Source: JAAUTS01 sp038250235
Lineage (GTDB): Bacteria > Verrucomicrobiota > Verrucomicrobiia > Methylacidiphilales > JAAUTS01
Direction of reading: 5' to 3'
Length of the DNA: 40,797 nucleotides
NCBI GenBank assembly: GCA_038250235.1
Contig: JBBSCO010000024.1
Coordinates: 1 to 40,797 of the forward strand
Below the pieces are notes generated by a model. It made no database searches and was not told the DNA's origin. It saw only the letters and a program-made list of their open reading frames with translations. Both the position numbers and the translations under genes were made by a program. Positions 32,893-40,069 of the stretch are shown in pieces; the first letter of the stretch is position 1, and every line of letters starts with the position of its first letter.

Positions 32893-33737
32893 CCGTGGTG
32901 CTGAACCGGAAAAAGCCGGAGGCCCGCCGTTTGGTGCCGCAGCTCAAACGTATTCTCCAGACGGAAGATGTTGCGGCAACCTGGTTCGACAAGTATCCCA
33001 GCGAACGGAAGCTGGCTCTGAACTTTGGCGATATCGATACAGGTTTCAGTCAGATGATCCTCGCTCTGGGCGGTGATGGCACGCTGCTTAATGCGGCCAG
33101 ACGTACCCACGGCTGCCAGCTTCCGATTCTCGGGATCAACGCCGGATCGCTTGGTTTTCTGACCTCGTTGCCGGCGGAGAATCTGCAGGTGGATTTGCCA
33201 GAAATTCTGAAAGGAAAATTTCTTATCAGCGAACGCCAGGCACTTTCTGTGGAATTGAAGAGGAAGGGGGAGAGCGTCTGCCGCGGCTGGGCCCTGAACG
33301 AAGTGGTGATCAACCGCGGCAATCATGCCCACATGGTGCGGGTGCGGGTCAGTATCGATGGACAGGCCCTGGGCCACTATTTGTGCGACGGCTTGATCAT
33401 GGCAACCGCGACCGGATCCACGGCCTATTCGCTCTCGGCTGGAGGACCTATTCTCAGTCCGGCTTCGGAGGCTTTTGTTATCACTCCGATCTGCGCCCAT
33501 GCGCTTGGAAACCGGCCGATGGTGATTTCTTCGGAGGATGTCTTGCAGGTGGAAATACCCAAGCGCAGTCCGGCCCTTTTCCTGCAAACGGACGGATTGA
33601 TTTGTGCGCGTCTGCGTTCAGGGGATCTGATTGAGGTTAAAAGGTCTACGCAGTGTGTGAAGCTGGCTTACCCTGAAGAAAGTGATTTTTATTCCGTGTT
33701 GAGGCAAAAATTGGGCTGGAGTGGTGCGAGCATTTAA
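32868..33737 (+). CDS. nadK: NAD kinase
   Basis: A 289-aa ATP-NAD kinase that makes NADP+ from NAD+. The family's GGDG motif is at 68-71 (LGGDGTLLNAARR), followed by the NAGSLGFLTSLP motif. The C-terminal beta-sandwich region with SLSAGGPILSP is also recognisable. The frame extends upstream to 32802, but the ATG at 32868 gives the normal N-terminus. The gene starts inside the end of tlyA, and translation is probably coupled. It is 25 bp before the EIIA gene in the same direction. Length is typical. Confidence 0.95.
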   Translation: MRKKIQHVTVVLNRKKPEARRLVPQLKRILQTEDVAATWFDKYPSERKLALNFGDIDTGFSQMILALGGDGTLLNAARRTHGCQLPILGINAGSLGFLTSLPAENLQVDLPEILKGKFLISERQALSVELKRKGESVCRGWALNEVVINRGNHAHMVRVRVSIDGQALGHYLCDGLIMATATGSTAYSLSAGGPILSPASEAFVITPICAHALGNRPMVISSEDVLQVEIPKRSPALFLQTDGLICARLRSGDLIEVKRSTQCVKLAYPEESDFYSVLRQKLGWSGASI

Positions 33738-33762
33738 TTATGCTTCTGCTTTTATCTGACTT

Positions 33763-34227
33763 ATGGCGAAAGCAATATCCGAGACATTAAGGCCACATTT
33801 GGTGACGATCCAGTTGGAATCGAAAAACCAGAGTGACGCCTTGAAGGAAGTGGCAGGGCTCTTGAAGGATCATCCCAGCATGACCAACTTCGACGGATTT
33901 TACGCCGAGTTGCTTCAGCGTGAGAAGCTGGAATCCACCTGTCTGGGAATGGAAACGGCATTCCCTCATGCCCGCACCGATGCGGTTAAAAATCTTGTTA
34001 TTGCGGCTGGTGTTAGTAAAGAGGGCATTCTTTTTGAGTCGACGAACCAGATGGTCAAGCTGATTTTTGTCATCGGCACTCCCAAACGCATGGTGACCGA
34101 GTATCTGGCGGCAGTGGGAGGCCTGGCCCGTCTCCTCAAAGAAGAAAACCTCCGGAACAAGCTGTTCAGTTCCAAAAACTCCGAAGAATTCATCTTTCAC
34201 ATCACGGAAGCCGAAACAAAAGTCTGA
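33763..34227 (+). CDS. PTS EIIA domain protein (EIIA-Ntr / fructose type)
   Basis: A 154-aa stand-alone PTS_EIIA type-2 domain. The phosphorylation-site motif is AFPHAR with His69, the conserved histidine of EIIA-Fru/Ntr proteins. The fold core is visible through FVIGTPKRMVTEYLAAVGGLARLL. It lacks a fused permease or HPr, so it probably works as a regulatory phosphocarrier of the PtsN type. It lies 25 bp after nadK and 27 bp before a LacI-type regulator gene on the same strand, but no permease or EI/HPr genes are in this window. A role in a sugar system is therefore not established. Confidence 0.85.
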   Translation: MAKAISETLRPHLVTIQLESKNQSDALKEVAGLLKDHPSMTNFDGFYAELLQREKLESTCLGMETAFPHARTDAVKNLVIAAGVSKEGILFESTNQMVKLIFVIGTPKRMVTEYLAAVGGLARLLKEENLRNKLFSSKNSEEFIFHITEAETKV

Positions 34228-34254
34228 CGCCCGCTCCACCGGTTGTTTAGTTCC

Positions 34255-35286
34255 ATGGTCACGCTCAAACAAATCGCTGCCAGCCTTGATCTGTCGGTCA
34301 TGGCGGTCTCCAAAGCCCTGCGTGATGCGCCGGATATCGGCGCAGCGACCAAAGAGAGGGTAAGGCAGGAGGCCAAGCGTGTTGGTTATGTTCCGAATCA
34401 TCTGGCCCGCAGCCTGCGCGGCGGAGCCACCCAGTTGCTGGGAGTGCTTTTTCCGGCGTTGAACGACCCTTTTGGATCCAATGTATTGTCTGGAATGGAA
34501 CAGGAGGCCTCGGCCCGTGATTTTCAGTTGTTGGTGGCATCGTCCCAGAACAGTATGGCCATGGAAATGGCGGCTCTCTATAAAATGTTGGAGCGGAAAG
34601 TGGAGGCCATCTTTGTGCTGCCGCTGGTCCGGCTGCAGCATCGTTCCCCCCTTGTGGATGTCACCTCCCATCATGGCGTTCCCTTGATTTTTCTGCATCA
34701 GTATCCGGCGGATGTGGCCCAGTATTCCAAGACGGGCTGGGTGGTGAATGATGCGCAAAAAGGATGTGAAACCATCACAAAATATCTCCTGGATACGGGC
34801 CATCAAAAAATTCTCTACTTCAGCGGGCCTGCAAATGCCAGTTCCTCCGCTGAACATATGAGCGGGTTCCGTAAGGCCCTCATTGCCGGCGGTTTGAGCA
34901 TGAATGATGAATCGGTGTTTTTAGCCGGGTTCGATATTGAGGGTGGAAAGCTGGCCATGATGCGGGCACTGGCGGAAAAAGTGCCCTTTACGGCGGTGGT
35001 CTGTGTGAACGATGCCGTGGCGGTGGGGGCGATCGAAATTTTACGGAAACATTCCTACCAAGTGCCGGAGGATATATCTGTTGTGGGGTATGGTGACGGG
35101 CTGATGGCGGCGCATTGCCAAGTGCCCTTGACCACTATCCGACAGTCCCAGGTGGACTTGGGCAAAGCGGCTTTCAACCTTTGGCACCAGTGGAAGCGGG
35201 GCGAGGAACAGTTGCGGGGTAAAGTGTTGCCAGTAGAATTGATCGTACGCCGGAGCAGCGGGCCGGTCGCGACTCAACGCAGTTGA
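34255..35286 (+). CDS. LacI/GalR-family transcriptional regulator
   Basis: A 343-aa regulator with an N-terminal LacI helix-turn-helix (residues 1-50, VTLKQIAASLDLSVMAVSKALRD read in short pieces, hinge helix around SLRGG). A periplasmic-binding-protein-like effector domain follows (about 60-335) with the PEDISVVGYGDG segment typical of the family. The frame begins with a TTG at 34243, but the ATG at 34255 fits the family N-terminus. The ligand is unknown and is probably a sugar or nucleoside. It follows the EIIA gene closely. A hairpin and a strong bidirectional terminator are found after its stop. Confidence 0.92.
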   Translation: MVTLKQIAASLDLSVMAVSKALRDAPDIGAATKERVRQEAKRVGYVPNHLARSLRGGATQLLGVLFPALNDPFGSNVLSGMEQEASARDFQLLVASSQNSMAMEMAALYKMLERKVEAIFVLPLVRLQHRSPLVDVTSHHGVPLIFLHQYPADVAQYSKTGWVVNDAQKGCETITKYLLDTGHQKILYFSGPANASSSAEHMSGFRKALIAGGLSMNDESVFLAGFDIEGGKLAMMRALAEKVPFTAVVCVNDAVAVGAIEILRKHSYQVPEDISVVGYGDGLMAAHCQVPLTTIRQSQVDLGKAAFNLWHQWKRGEEQLRGKVLPVELIVRRSSGPVATQRS

Positions 35287-35289
35287 TTT

Positions 35290-35315
35290 GCAGGGCGTCT
35301 CGAATCTTGCCCTGC
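35290..35315 (+). repeat. Hairpin after the LacI-type gene
   Basis: A 7-bp perfect inverted pair GCAGGGC (35290-35296) and GCCCTGC (35309-35315) lies four bases past the stop codon. There is no T-run after it, so it probably serves as a 3'-end hairpin. The stronger bidirectional terminator lies about 80 bp further on. Confidence 0.4.
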
Positions 35316-35391
35316 CTATAGCCGAATTTATCCAGCCTGACTCTTAGGCGCCCATAGAGCGCTGCTACAGAAAGCTTGGCGAAGCAGAAAG

Positions 35392-35429
35392 AAAAAACCG
35401 GACAACCCACAGGGAGTCGTCCGGTTTTT
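35392..35429. terminator. Bidirectional intrinsic terminator between the lacI-type gene and rpmG
   Basis: An 11-bp stem (CCGGAC...GTCCGG with G-T and inner pairs) around a CAGGG/CCCTG loop region lies at 35398-35424. It is flanked by six A on the left and five T on the right, so it acts as a terminator for both strands. It stops the plus-strand regulator operon and the minus-strand rpmG transcript. Confidence 0.9.
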
Positions 35430-35451
35430 GGGAAATTCCAAAAATCAGGGA

Positions 35452-35616
35452 TTACTTGATTTCTTTGTGCAGAGTGTGCCGGCGCAGGTTGGGATTGTAT
35501 TTTTTCACCTGCATACGCTCGGTTTTGAGCTTCTTGTTGCGGGTGGTGATGTAGCGGGAAACGGGCTTACCCTCCGCTTTGGCTTCGGTGCACTCTAAAA
35601 TAACTTGGTCTCTCAT
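35452..35616 (-). CDS. rpmG: 50S ribosomal protein L33
   Basis: A 54-aa ribosomal protein, missed by length cut-offs. The sequence starts MRDQVILECTEAKAEGKPVS and continues with YITTRNKKLKTERMQVKKYNP-type L33 motifs and a C-terminal LRRHTLHKEIK. It carries only one cysteine, so it is the zinc-free C-minus form. It sits alone between opposing genes, ends at the bidirectional terminator, and has its promoter in the 143 bp before the start. In many genomes rpmG is single like this. Confidence 0.95.
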   Translation of the reverse strand: MRDQVILECTEAKAEGKPVSRYITTRNKKLKTERMQVKKYNPNLRRHTLHKEIK

Positions 35617-35759
35617 GGCGTAATATCTTTGTTGTTGAACGGTTTAAGGTTTGAAAAGTTGCCCGAAGTCGGCTGCGAAGTCAATGACTAGTTCGTTCAC
35701 CGCACTAAACTATCGAGCTCCCATTTGCAATTTCCGGAGCAGGGTGATACATATAAAGG

Positions 35760-36299
35760 ATGCAGTGTACTTTTTGCCCCGGACATGCCGCGACCTGTCA
35801 CCTGACCAAACTTATTGATGGCAAGGTGATCGAGGTTCACGTGTGCGAAAGATGCATTCCCCAGGTCAATGACCCGAACCTGATTGATTTCGATATCTGG
35901 GATGAAGTGTCCAAATTAGCCAAAATTAAGGGGATGAAGGATCCTTTGGCTTCCATTGAAAGTCCGGCAATTCTGGAAATATCGGCCAAGTCCCTGATGA
36001 TTTCCCCCCAATCCACAACGGGAGCCCGGTGCCAAAGCTGTGGATTTACCAGTGAGGATCTCCGCAAGACCGGACGTCTCGGCTGCCCTGAGTGTTACCA
36101 GGTATTCAGTTCCATGCTGGATGAGGTGATCAATGACTGCCAAAAAGGCACCCAACATTTCGGTAAAATCCCAATGTCCCAGGTTGGAACACGTCGGAAA
36201 CAACTGGAAAGCATGCTTGAGACAGCGGTCGAGACGGAACGATTTGAGGAAGCGGCTTCACTACGGGATCAGATCCGTTCTCTGGATCAGCTGGTTTAA
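35760..36299 (+). CDS. mcsA: McsA-like zinc-finger protein (UvrB/UvrC motif)
   Basis: A 179-aa protein with four zinc-ligand pairs: CTFC and CERC near the N-terminus and CQSC and CPEC in the middle. A UvrB/C motif helical hairpin (about 143-179, LESMLETAVETERFEEAASLRDQI read in pieces) closes it. This is the layout of McsA, an activator of the McsB protein-arginine kinase in Bacillus and a heat-shock protein. Here, however, mcsB and clpC are not adjacent; the next gene is an FmdB-like zinc ribbon. McsA-only arrangements exist in other phyla. A direct stress role is inferred. Confidence 0.85.
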   Translation: MQCTFCPGHAATCHLTKLIDGKVIEVHVCERCIPQVNDPNLIDFDIWDEVSKLAKIKGMKDPLASIESPAILEISAKSLMISPQSTTGARCQSCGFTSEDLRKTGRLGCPECYQVFSSMLDEVINDCQKGTQHFGKIPMSQVGTRRKQLESMLETAVETERFEEAASLRDQIRSLDQLV

Positions 36300-36545
36300 A
36301 TGCCCATTTATCAATATGAGCTGTGCGGGGGAGACTGCAAACTTTGCGGCGGCAGCTTTGAACTTCGCCGACCACTGGATCGTCCGGAACTGACCAACTG
36401 CCCTGTCTGCAAAAAGGCTGTGCGCAAATGCATCAGTCAGATCAATACCCCGAAGGTGCTAAAACCTTTTTCGCTCTCAGCCGCCAAAAACGCTGGATTC
36501 AAAGTTCTGAAACGCCGGGATCAGGGAACCTACGAGGCGCTGTAG
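36300..36545 (+). CDS. FmdB-like zinc ribbon protein
   Basis: An 81-aa protein beginning MPIYQYELCGG, with two cysteine pairs (C-x4-C-x2-C and CPVC) that form a zinc ribbon, followed by a basic tail (KVLKPFSLSAAKNAGFKVLKRR read in short pieces). It resembles the FmdB/YfgB-type regulatory zinc ribbon family of unknown function. The first cysteine pair is atypically spaced compared with the common CxxC. The start codon immediately follows the mcsA stop (TAAATG), so it is translated with mcsA. A partnership in protein quality control is a guess. Confidence 0.75.
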   Translation: MPIYQYELCGGDCKLCGGSFELRRPLDRPELTNCPVCKKAVRKCISQINTPKVLKPFSLSAAKNAGFKVLKRRDQGTYEAL

Positions 36546-36560
36546 GTTTGTTGTTCCACC

Positions 36561-36622
36561 CATCGCATGACCAGCAGGCTCCTGCAAGAAACTCGGCGCA
36601 GGAGCGACCCTGCGTCGCGATG
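36561..36622. repeat. REP/BIME-like inverted pair
   Basis: Two inverted copies of a motif form a 62-bp dyad. The right arm reads GCAGGAGCGACCCTGCGTCG and continues to GCGATG (36598-36622). The left arm reads, on the complementary strand, GCAGGAGC and, after the gap, GCGATG (36561-36585). The perfect inner arms are 8 bp (GCTCCTGC/GCAGGAGC). The pattern is like bacterial REP sequences (GCAGGAGCGA...TCGCG-type) arranged in a BIME between two convergent genes. It is likely to act as a transcript 3'-end structure. Confidence 0.65.
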
Positions 36623-36707
36623 GCCTTCACCTTTCATTTAAACCCTATCGACATTAACAGCTGTAACTGCGGGTGCTCAGAGAAACGGGAAGAGTGAAAA
36701 TGGTGAG

Positions 36708-37949
36708 TCAAAATGCGAAGGTGTATTTGGATAAGCGTTCTTCCAGAGCGGCCACGACACGTTTCTCGTCCTCGACCGATTTGGTCTGGAAGGTAACGCT
36801 GAAACGCACAAAGGAACCGGCATCATCCCAAGGAACGGTGGAAATCGAATGGTCACGGATCAGCCATTGGGAAAATTCCTCGCCGGATTTGAAGCTGATG
36901 GTTTCATTACCCTTGGTTGCCGAAACAGGGGCCTTCACATAAAGGAAGAAAGATCCGCCTGGCTTGGAGGCCGGAAAGCCCAGTTTACGCAACACCGGCA
37001 CGAGCAGATCCATGCGGCGGGAATATTTGGAAGCTATTTTCTCTGTGATTTCCGGATGATCGAAGCAATAGGCCGAGGCATTCTGGATACCCATGAACTG
37101 CCCGGAATCCGTGTTGTCTTTGACGTCGCCGTAGGCTTTGACAATCAACTCATTACCGGCAACGAAGCCGCAGCGCCATCCGGTCATGTTGAAGGTTTTG
37201 CTGGTGGAATGGAGTTCAATGCCGATATCCATGGCCCCCGGGGTGCTGAGAAAGCTCATGGGTTTTCCTGCAAAGACCAGTGCCGTATACGCCGCATCGT
37301 GGATGACAATGAGGTTGTTTTCCTTGGCGAAGGCCACGACTTCCTCAAAAAAGGCTGATGTGGCGCTGGCTCCGGTTGGATTGTTCGGGTAATTGATGAC
37401 CAGTACTTTTGCCTGTTTACGAATGGGTTCCGGAATGCTCTTCAGATCGGGAAGGTAGTTGTTCGCCTCGGTTAAGGGCAGATTGTACACGATGCCACCG
37501 TAGTATTTGGCGTGAGTGCCGAAAACGGGATAGCCCGGGGTGGTCATGAGAACAACATCGCCGGGATTGATAAAGGCGGCAGGCAGGATGCTGAGGGCAG
37601 CTTTGGAGCCGATGGAGTGAAGAATATGTTTGGCGGCGTCCAGTTCGACACCACAGACTTTTTTCATATACGCCGCAGCCGCTTCTTTCAGACGTGGGCC
37701 GCCATTGTCGGCGTACCCGCGATTCTCCGGCTTTTTGGCTTCGGACATCAGGGTGTCGATGACTTCGGGGAACGCCATTTCGTCTGGTTCACCCACACCC
37801 AGATCAAAGAGTTCAACCTCGGGGTGCGCCTCTTGGGCGGCGCGCTTGGCGCGTTTGATCTTCTCAAATTTATAAATGGCGGTATCCAGGCCGTAGCGAT
37901 TGCCACCGATGCGTTCTGCGAATAAGTTTTGAATGTAGGTCTGTGACAT
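36708..37949 (-). CDS. dapL: LL-diaminopimelate aminotransferase
   Basis: A 413-aa PLP-dependent class I aminotransferase. It converts tetrahydrodipicolinate directly to LL-diaminopimelate, the lysine/peptidoglycan route used in Chlamydiae, Verrucomicrobia and plants. The PLP lysine is in STSKTFNMTGWRCGFV. The N-terminal LFDLGVGEPDEMA region and NYPNNPTGASAT nucleotide/PLP-phosphate segment are typical of DapL. Length is normal. The alternative is a general aspartate-type aminotransferase, but the start (YIQNLFAERIGG) resembles DapL of this phylum. It starts only 20 bp from panC on the other strand. Confidence 0.88.
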   Translation of the reverse strand: MSQTYIQNLFAERIGGNRYGLDTAIYKFEKIKRAKRAAQEAHPEVELFDLGVGEPDEMAFPEVIDTLMSEAKKPENRGYADNGGPRLKEAAAAYMKKVCGVELDAAKHILHSIGSKAALSILPAAFINPGDVVLMTTPGYPVFGTHAKYYGGIVYNLPLTEANNYLPDLKSIPEPIRKQAKVLVINYPNNPTGASATSAFFEEVVAFAKENNLIVIHDAAYTALVFAGKPMSFLSTPGAMDIGIELHSTSKTFNMTGWRCGFVAGNELIVKAYGDVKDNTDSGQFMGIQNASAYCFDHPEITEKIASKYSRRMDLLVPVLRKLGFPASKPGGSFFLYVKAPVSATKGNETISFKSGEEFSQWLIRDHSISTVPWDDAGSFVRFSVTFQTKSVEDEKRVVAALEERLSKYTFAF

Positions 37950-37969
37950 TTAGTATTTCTCCCAAAGCC

Positions 37970-38764
37970 ATGAAACTTATTACGACTGCCCGCCGAATGC
38001 AACGCGAAGCTTTGCAAATCAGGCGGAAGGGCCAAAAAATCGCTTTTGTACCCACGATGGGGGCGCTACATGAGGGGCATCTTAGTCTGGTGCGGGTTGC
38101 CCGCAAGTACAGCCCGGTCGTGGTCATGAGTATCTACGTCAACCCGACGCAGTTCGGGCCTGAAGAGGATATTTCCCGCTATCCGCGTTCACTGGCCCGG
38201 GACAAGGAACTGGCCGGGCAGGCTGGCGTGACGCATCTTTTTGTTCCCGCAGGACTTTACGCGTCGGATGCTTCAACTTCTGTTTTGGAAAATGACTGTA
38301 GTATTGGACGCTGCGGTAGTTTTCGCCCCGGCCATTTTTCCGGGGTCGCCTCGGTGGTCACCATCCTTCTCAATCTGGTGCAGCCGGACGTGGCTGTCTT
38401 CGGGCAGAAAGATGCCCAGCAATGCGATGTGATTGAACGGGTGGTGAGGGACCTGCACCTTCCGGTCAAAGTGGTCAGGGCAGCTATTTTACGTGATTCC
38501 AGGGGTCTGGCTCTGAGTTCCCGCAACCGTTATCTGAGTCCAGGAGACTATGAAACGGCATTGGCCTTACCCCGCATACTGAAACAGGCGGCTGGAAAAG
38601 AAACAGTGGGTTCGGCCGAAAAAGCTGCCCGGCAGGCTTTGGCCCGGGTCCCCGGGATGAAGCTTCAGTACGTGGAAGCAGTCAGGGGTAGGCTATGTGC
38701 AGCGGTTCTGGTTGGGAAAACGCGTCTCATCGATAATGTTCCCTTGAAGAGACCCCACGATTAA
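37970..38764 (+). CDS. panC: Pantothenate synthetase
   Basis: A 264-aa enzyme that condenses pantoate and beta-alanine with ATP to give pantothenate, the coenzyme A precursor. The ATP-site PTMGALHEGHLSLVR (residues about 28-42), the substrate loop with NPTQFG and FRPGHFSGVASVV, and the FGQKDAQQ motif are all present. The frame extends to a GTG at 37943, but the ATG at 37970 matches the family start MKLITTARRM. The gap to the divergent dapL start is just 20 bp, so its promoter must overlap the dapL coding region. The protein ends in an ordinary length. Confidence 0.95.
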   Translation: MKLITTARRMQREALQIRRKGQKIAFVPTMGALHEGHLSLVRVARKYSPVVVMSIYVNPTQFGPEEDISRYPRSLARDKELAGQAGVTHLFVPAGLYASDASTSVLENDCSIGRCGSFRPGHFSGVASVVTILLNLVQPDVAVFGQKDAQQCDVIERVVRDLHLPVKVVRAAILRDSRGLALSSRNRYLSPGDYETALALPRILKQAAGKETVGSAEKAARQALARVPGMKLQYVEAVRGRLCAAVLVGKTRLIDNVPLKRPHD

Positions 38765-38795
38765 GGAAGAGTATCCCCTTGTACTTAATTGGACT

Positions 38796-40067
38796 ATGCC
38801 ATTTATACGGTTCTATTTTCTTTTTTTCGTCCTGACGGCATCCATGGCCCGTCTGGATGCCGAGGGATGGGAAGAGGTCAAAATTGGACGGCAGCCCTAT
38901 GTCACCTTTGAATCCTTCTGTGCCTTTTACCAGTTCGAATCGGTAGCGGTTCCGGAGAAAGACCCCTTCGAGATTTCCAGCCCTTACGGGAAATTGCAAC
39001 TGACCCCCAACAGCCGGGATATGTATTGGAATGGCAGGCGTGTTTGGTTGAGTTTTGCGTTTGTCAGGGACGAAGCAGGGAATGCTTTCGTATCCAAGTT
39101 GGACGTGATCAAACTCTTTGACCCGCTCCTGAGGCGGGGCGAGATGGCTCCGCGCAAAAAGTTGGAAGGTGTGATCATCGACGCCGGCCACGGTGGCACG
39201 GACAAAGGGGCTTCGAATCGTGCGGGAACTCTGGAAAAAAATGCCACATTGGACACGGCCAAGCGTTTGAAAGTATTGTTGGATACTTCCGGGATTCCGA
39301 ACAAAATGACCCGAAGCCAGGACGAATTTATCCTTCTGGAAGAGCGGGCTTCCATTGCCAACAAATATCCGGGCTGGATTTTTGTCAGCTTACACTACAA
39401 TTCGGGACCTCCCCATGCGCACGGGGTTGAAACTTATTCCCTGACACCTCAATACTCTTCTTCCACCGGGGATTCCGGGCGTCCCACGGTCAAGGATCGC
39501 ATTTCCGAACCCGGGAACGCACAGGATACCCTCAACCTGGTGCTGGCAGATTATATGCATCAGGAGATCAGCAAAATGCATACGAGAGAAGGGGATCGCG
39601 GTCTGAAGCGGGCACGCTTTGTGGTCTTGAGAAATGTCACCATACCGGGGGTTCTTGTGGAGGGGGGCTTCCTAAGCAACAGCCTGGACGCTAAACTAAT
39701 CAGCACCGGCAGTTACCGGCAAAAGATGGCCCAGGCCGTGGCCAATGCGGTTCAATCCTACGCCAAATTGATGGACAGTCCATTGGAGCGGGCACCCTTG
39801 AGTTTTCAACCTGCTTCCAAAACAAATAATCCCAAGTATGAACCTACTCCGACATCGGTTCCTGACCCCACGCCAACAGAAGCACCCGAACCTCTTGAAC
39901 CGACCCCCGAAGCGGCTCCGACGCCTGCCGAAGCCGTGAAAAAATCGGCGGCGCCTGTCAGCACAGAAGCTCCCGAAGTTCTCCTGAGCAAGCCTGTTTT
40001 GGCTCCACGTCCGGCGGAGCAGGAGGATGACCCGTCTGTGAAAAAGGATGAAAAACCCAAAGAATAA
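38796..40067 (+). CDS. N-acetylmuramoyl-L-alanine amidase (Amidase_3)
   Basis: A 423-aa secreted peptidoglycan amidase. A signal peptide (residues about 1-22) is followed by a short N-terminal domain (about 25-115) and the amidase domain: zinc ligands His132 (IDAGHGGTDKG), Glu147 (TLEKN) and His200 (SLHYNS), with the catalytic Glu in the VLVEGGFLSN motif. It cleaves the bond between MurNAc and L-Ala and acts in cell division or recycling. The tail (about 330-423) is long, rich in Pro, Glu, Ala and Thr and probably disordered. It lies 31 bp after panC and two bp before murI. All three may be one operon. Confidence 0.93.
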   Translation: MPFIRFYFLFFVLTASMARLDAEGWEEVKIGRQPYVTFESFCAFYQFESVAVPEKDPFEISSPYGKLQLTPNSRDMYWNGRRVWLSFAFVRDEAGNAFVSKLDVIKLFDPLLRRGEMAPRKKLEGVIIDAGHGGTDKGASNRAGTLEKNATLDTAKRLKVLLDTSGIPNKMTRSQDEFILLEERASIANKYPGWIFVSLHYNSGPPHAHGVETYSLTPQYSSSTGDSGRPTVKDRISEPGNAQDTLNLVLADYMHQEISKMHTREGDRGLKRARFVVLRNVTIPGVLVEGGFLSNSLDAKLISTGSYRQKMAQAVANAVQSYAKLMDSPLERAPLSFQPASKTNNPKYEPTPTSVPDPTPTEAPEPLEPTPEAAPTPAEAVKKSAAPVSTEAPEVLLSKPVLAPRPAEQEDDPSVKKDEKPKE

Positions 40068-40069
40068 AC

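Noticed and set aside
38797..38812. A further GG-N10-GC match before the amidase gene (TGGACTATGCCATGCC)
   Set aside because: Spacing fits sigma-54 but about six other consensus positions differ. It shows that spacing alone arises by chance.
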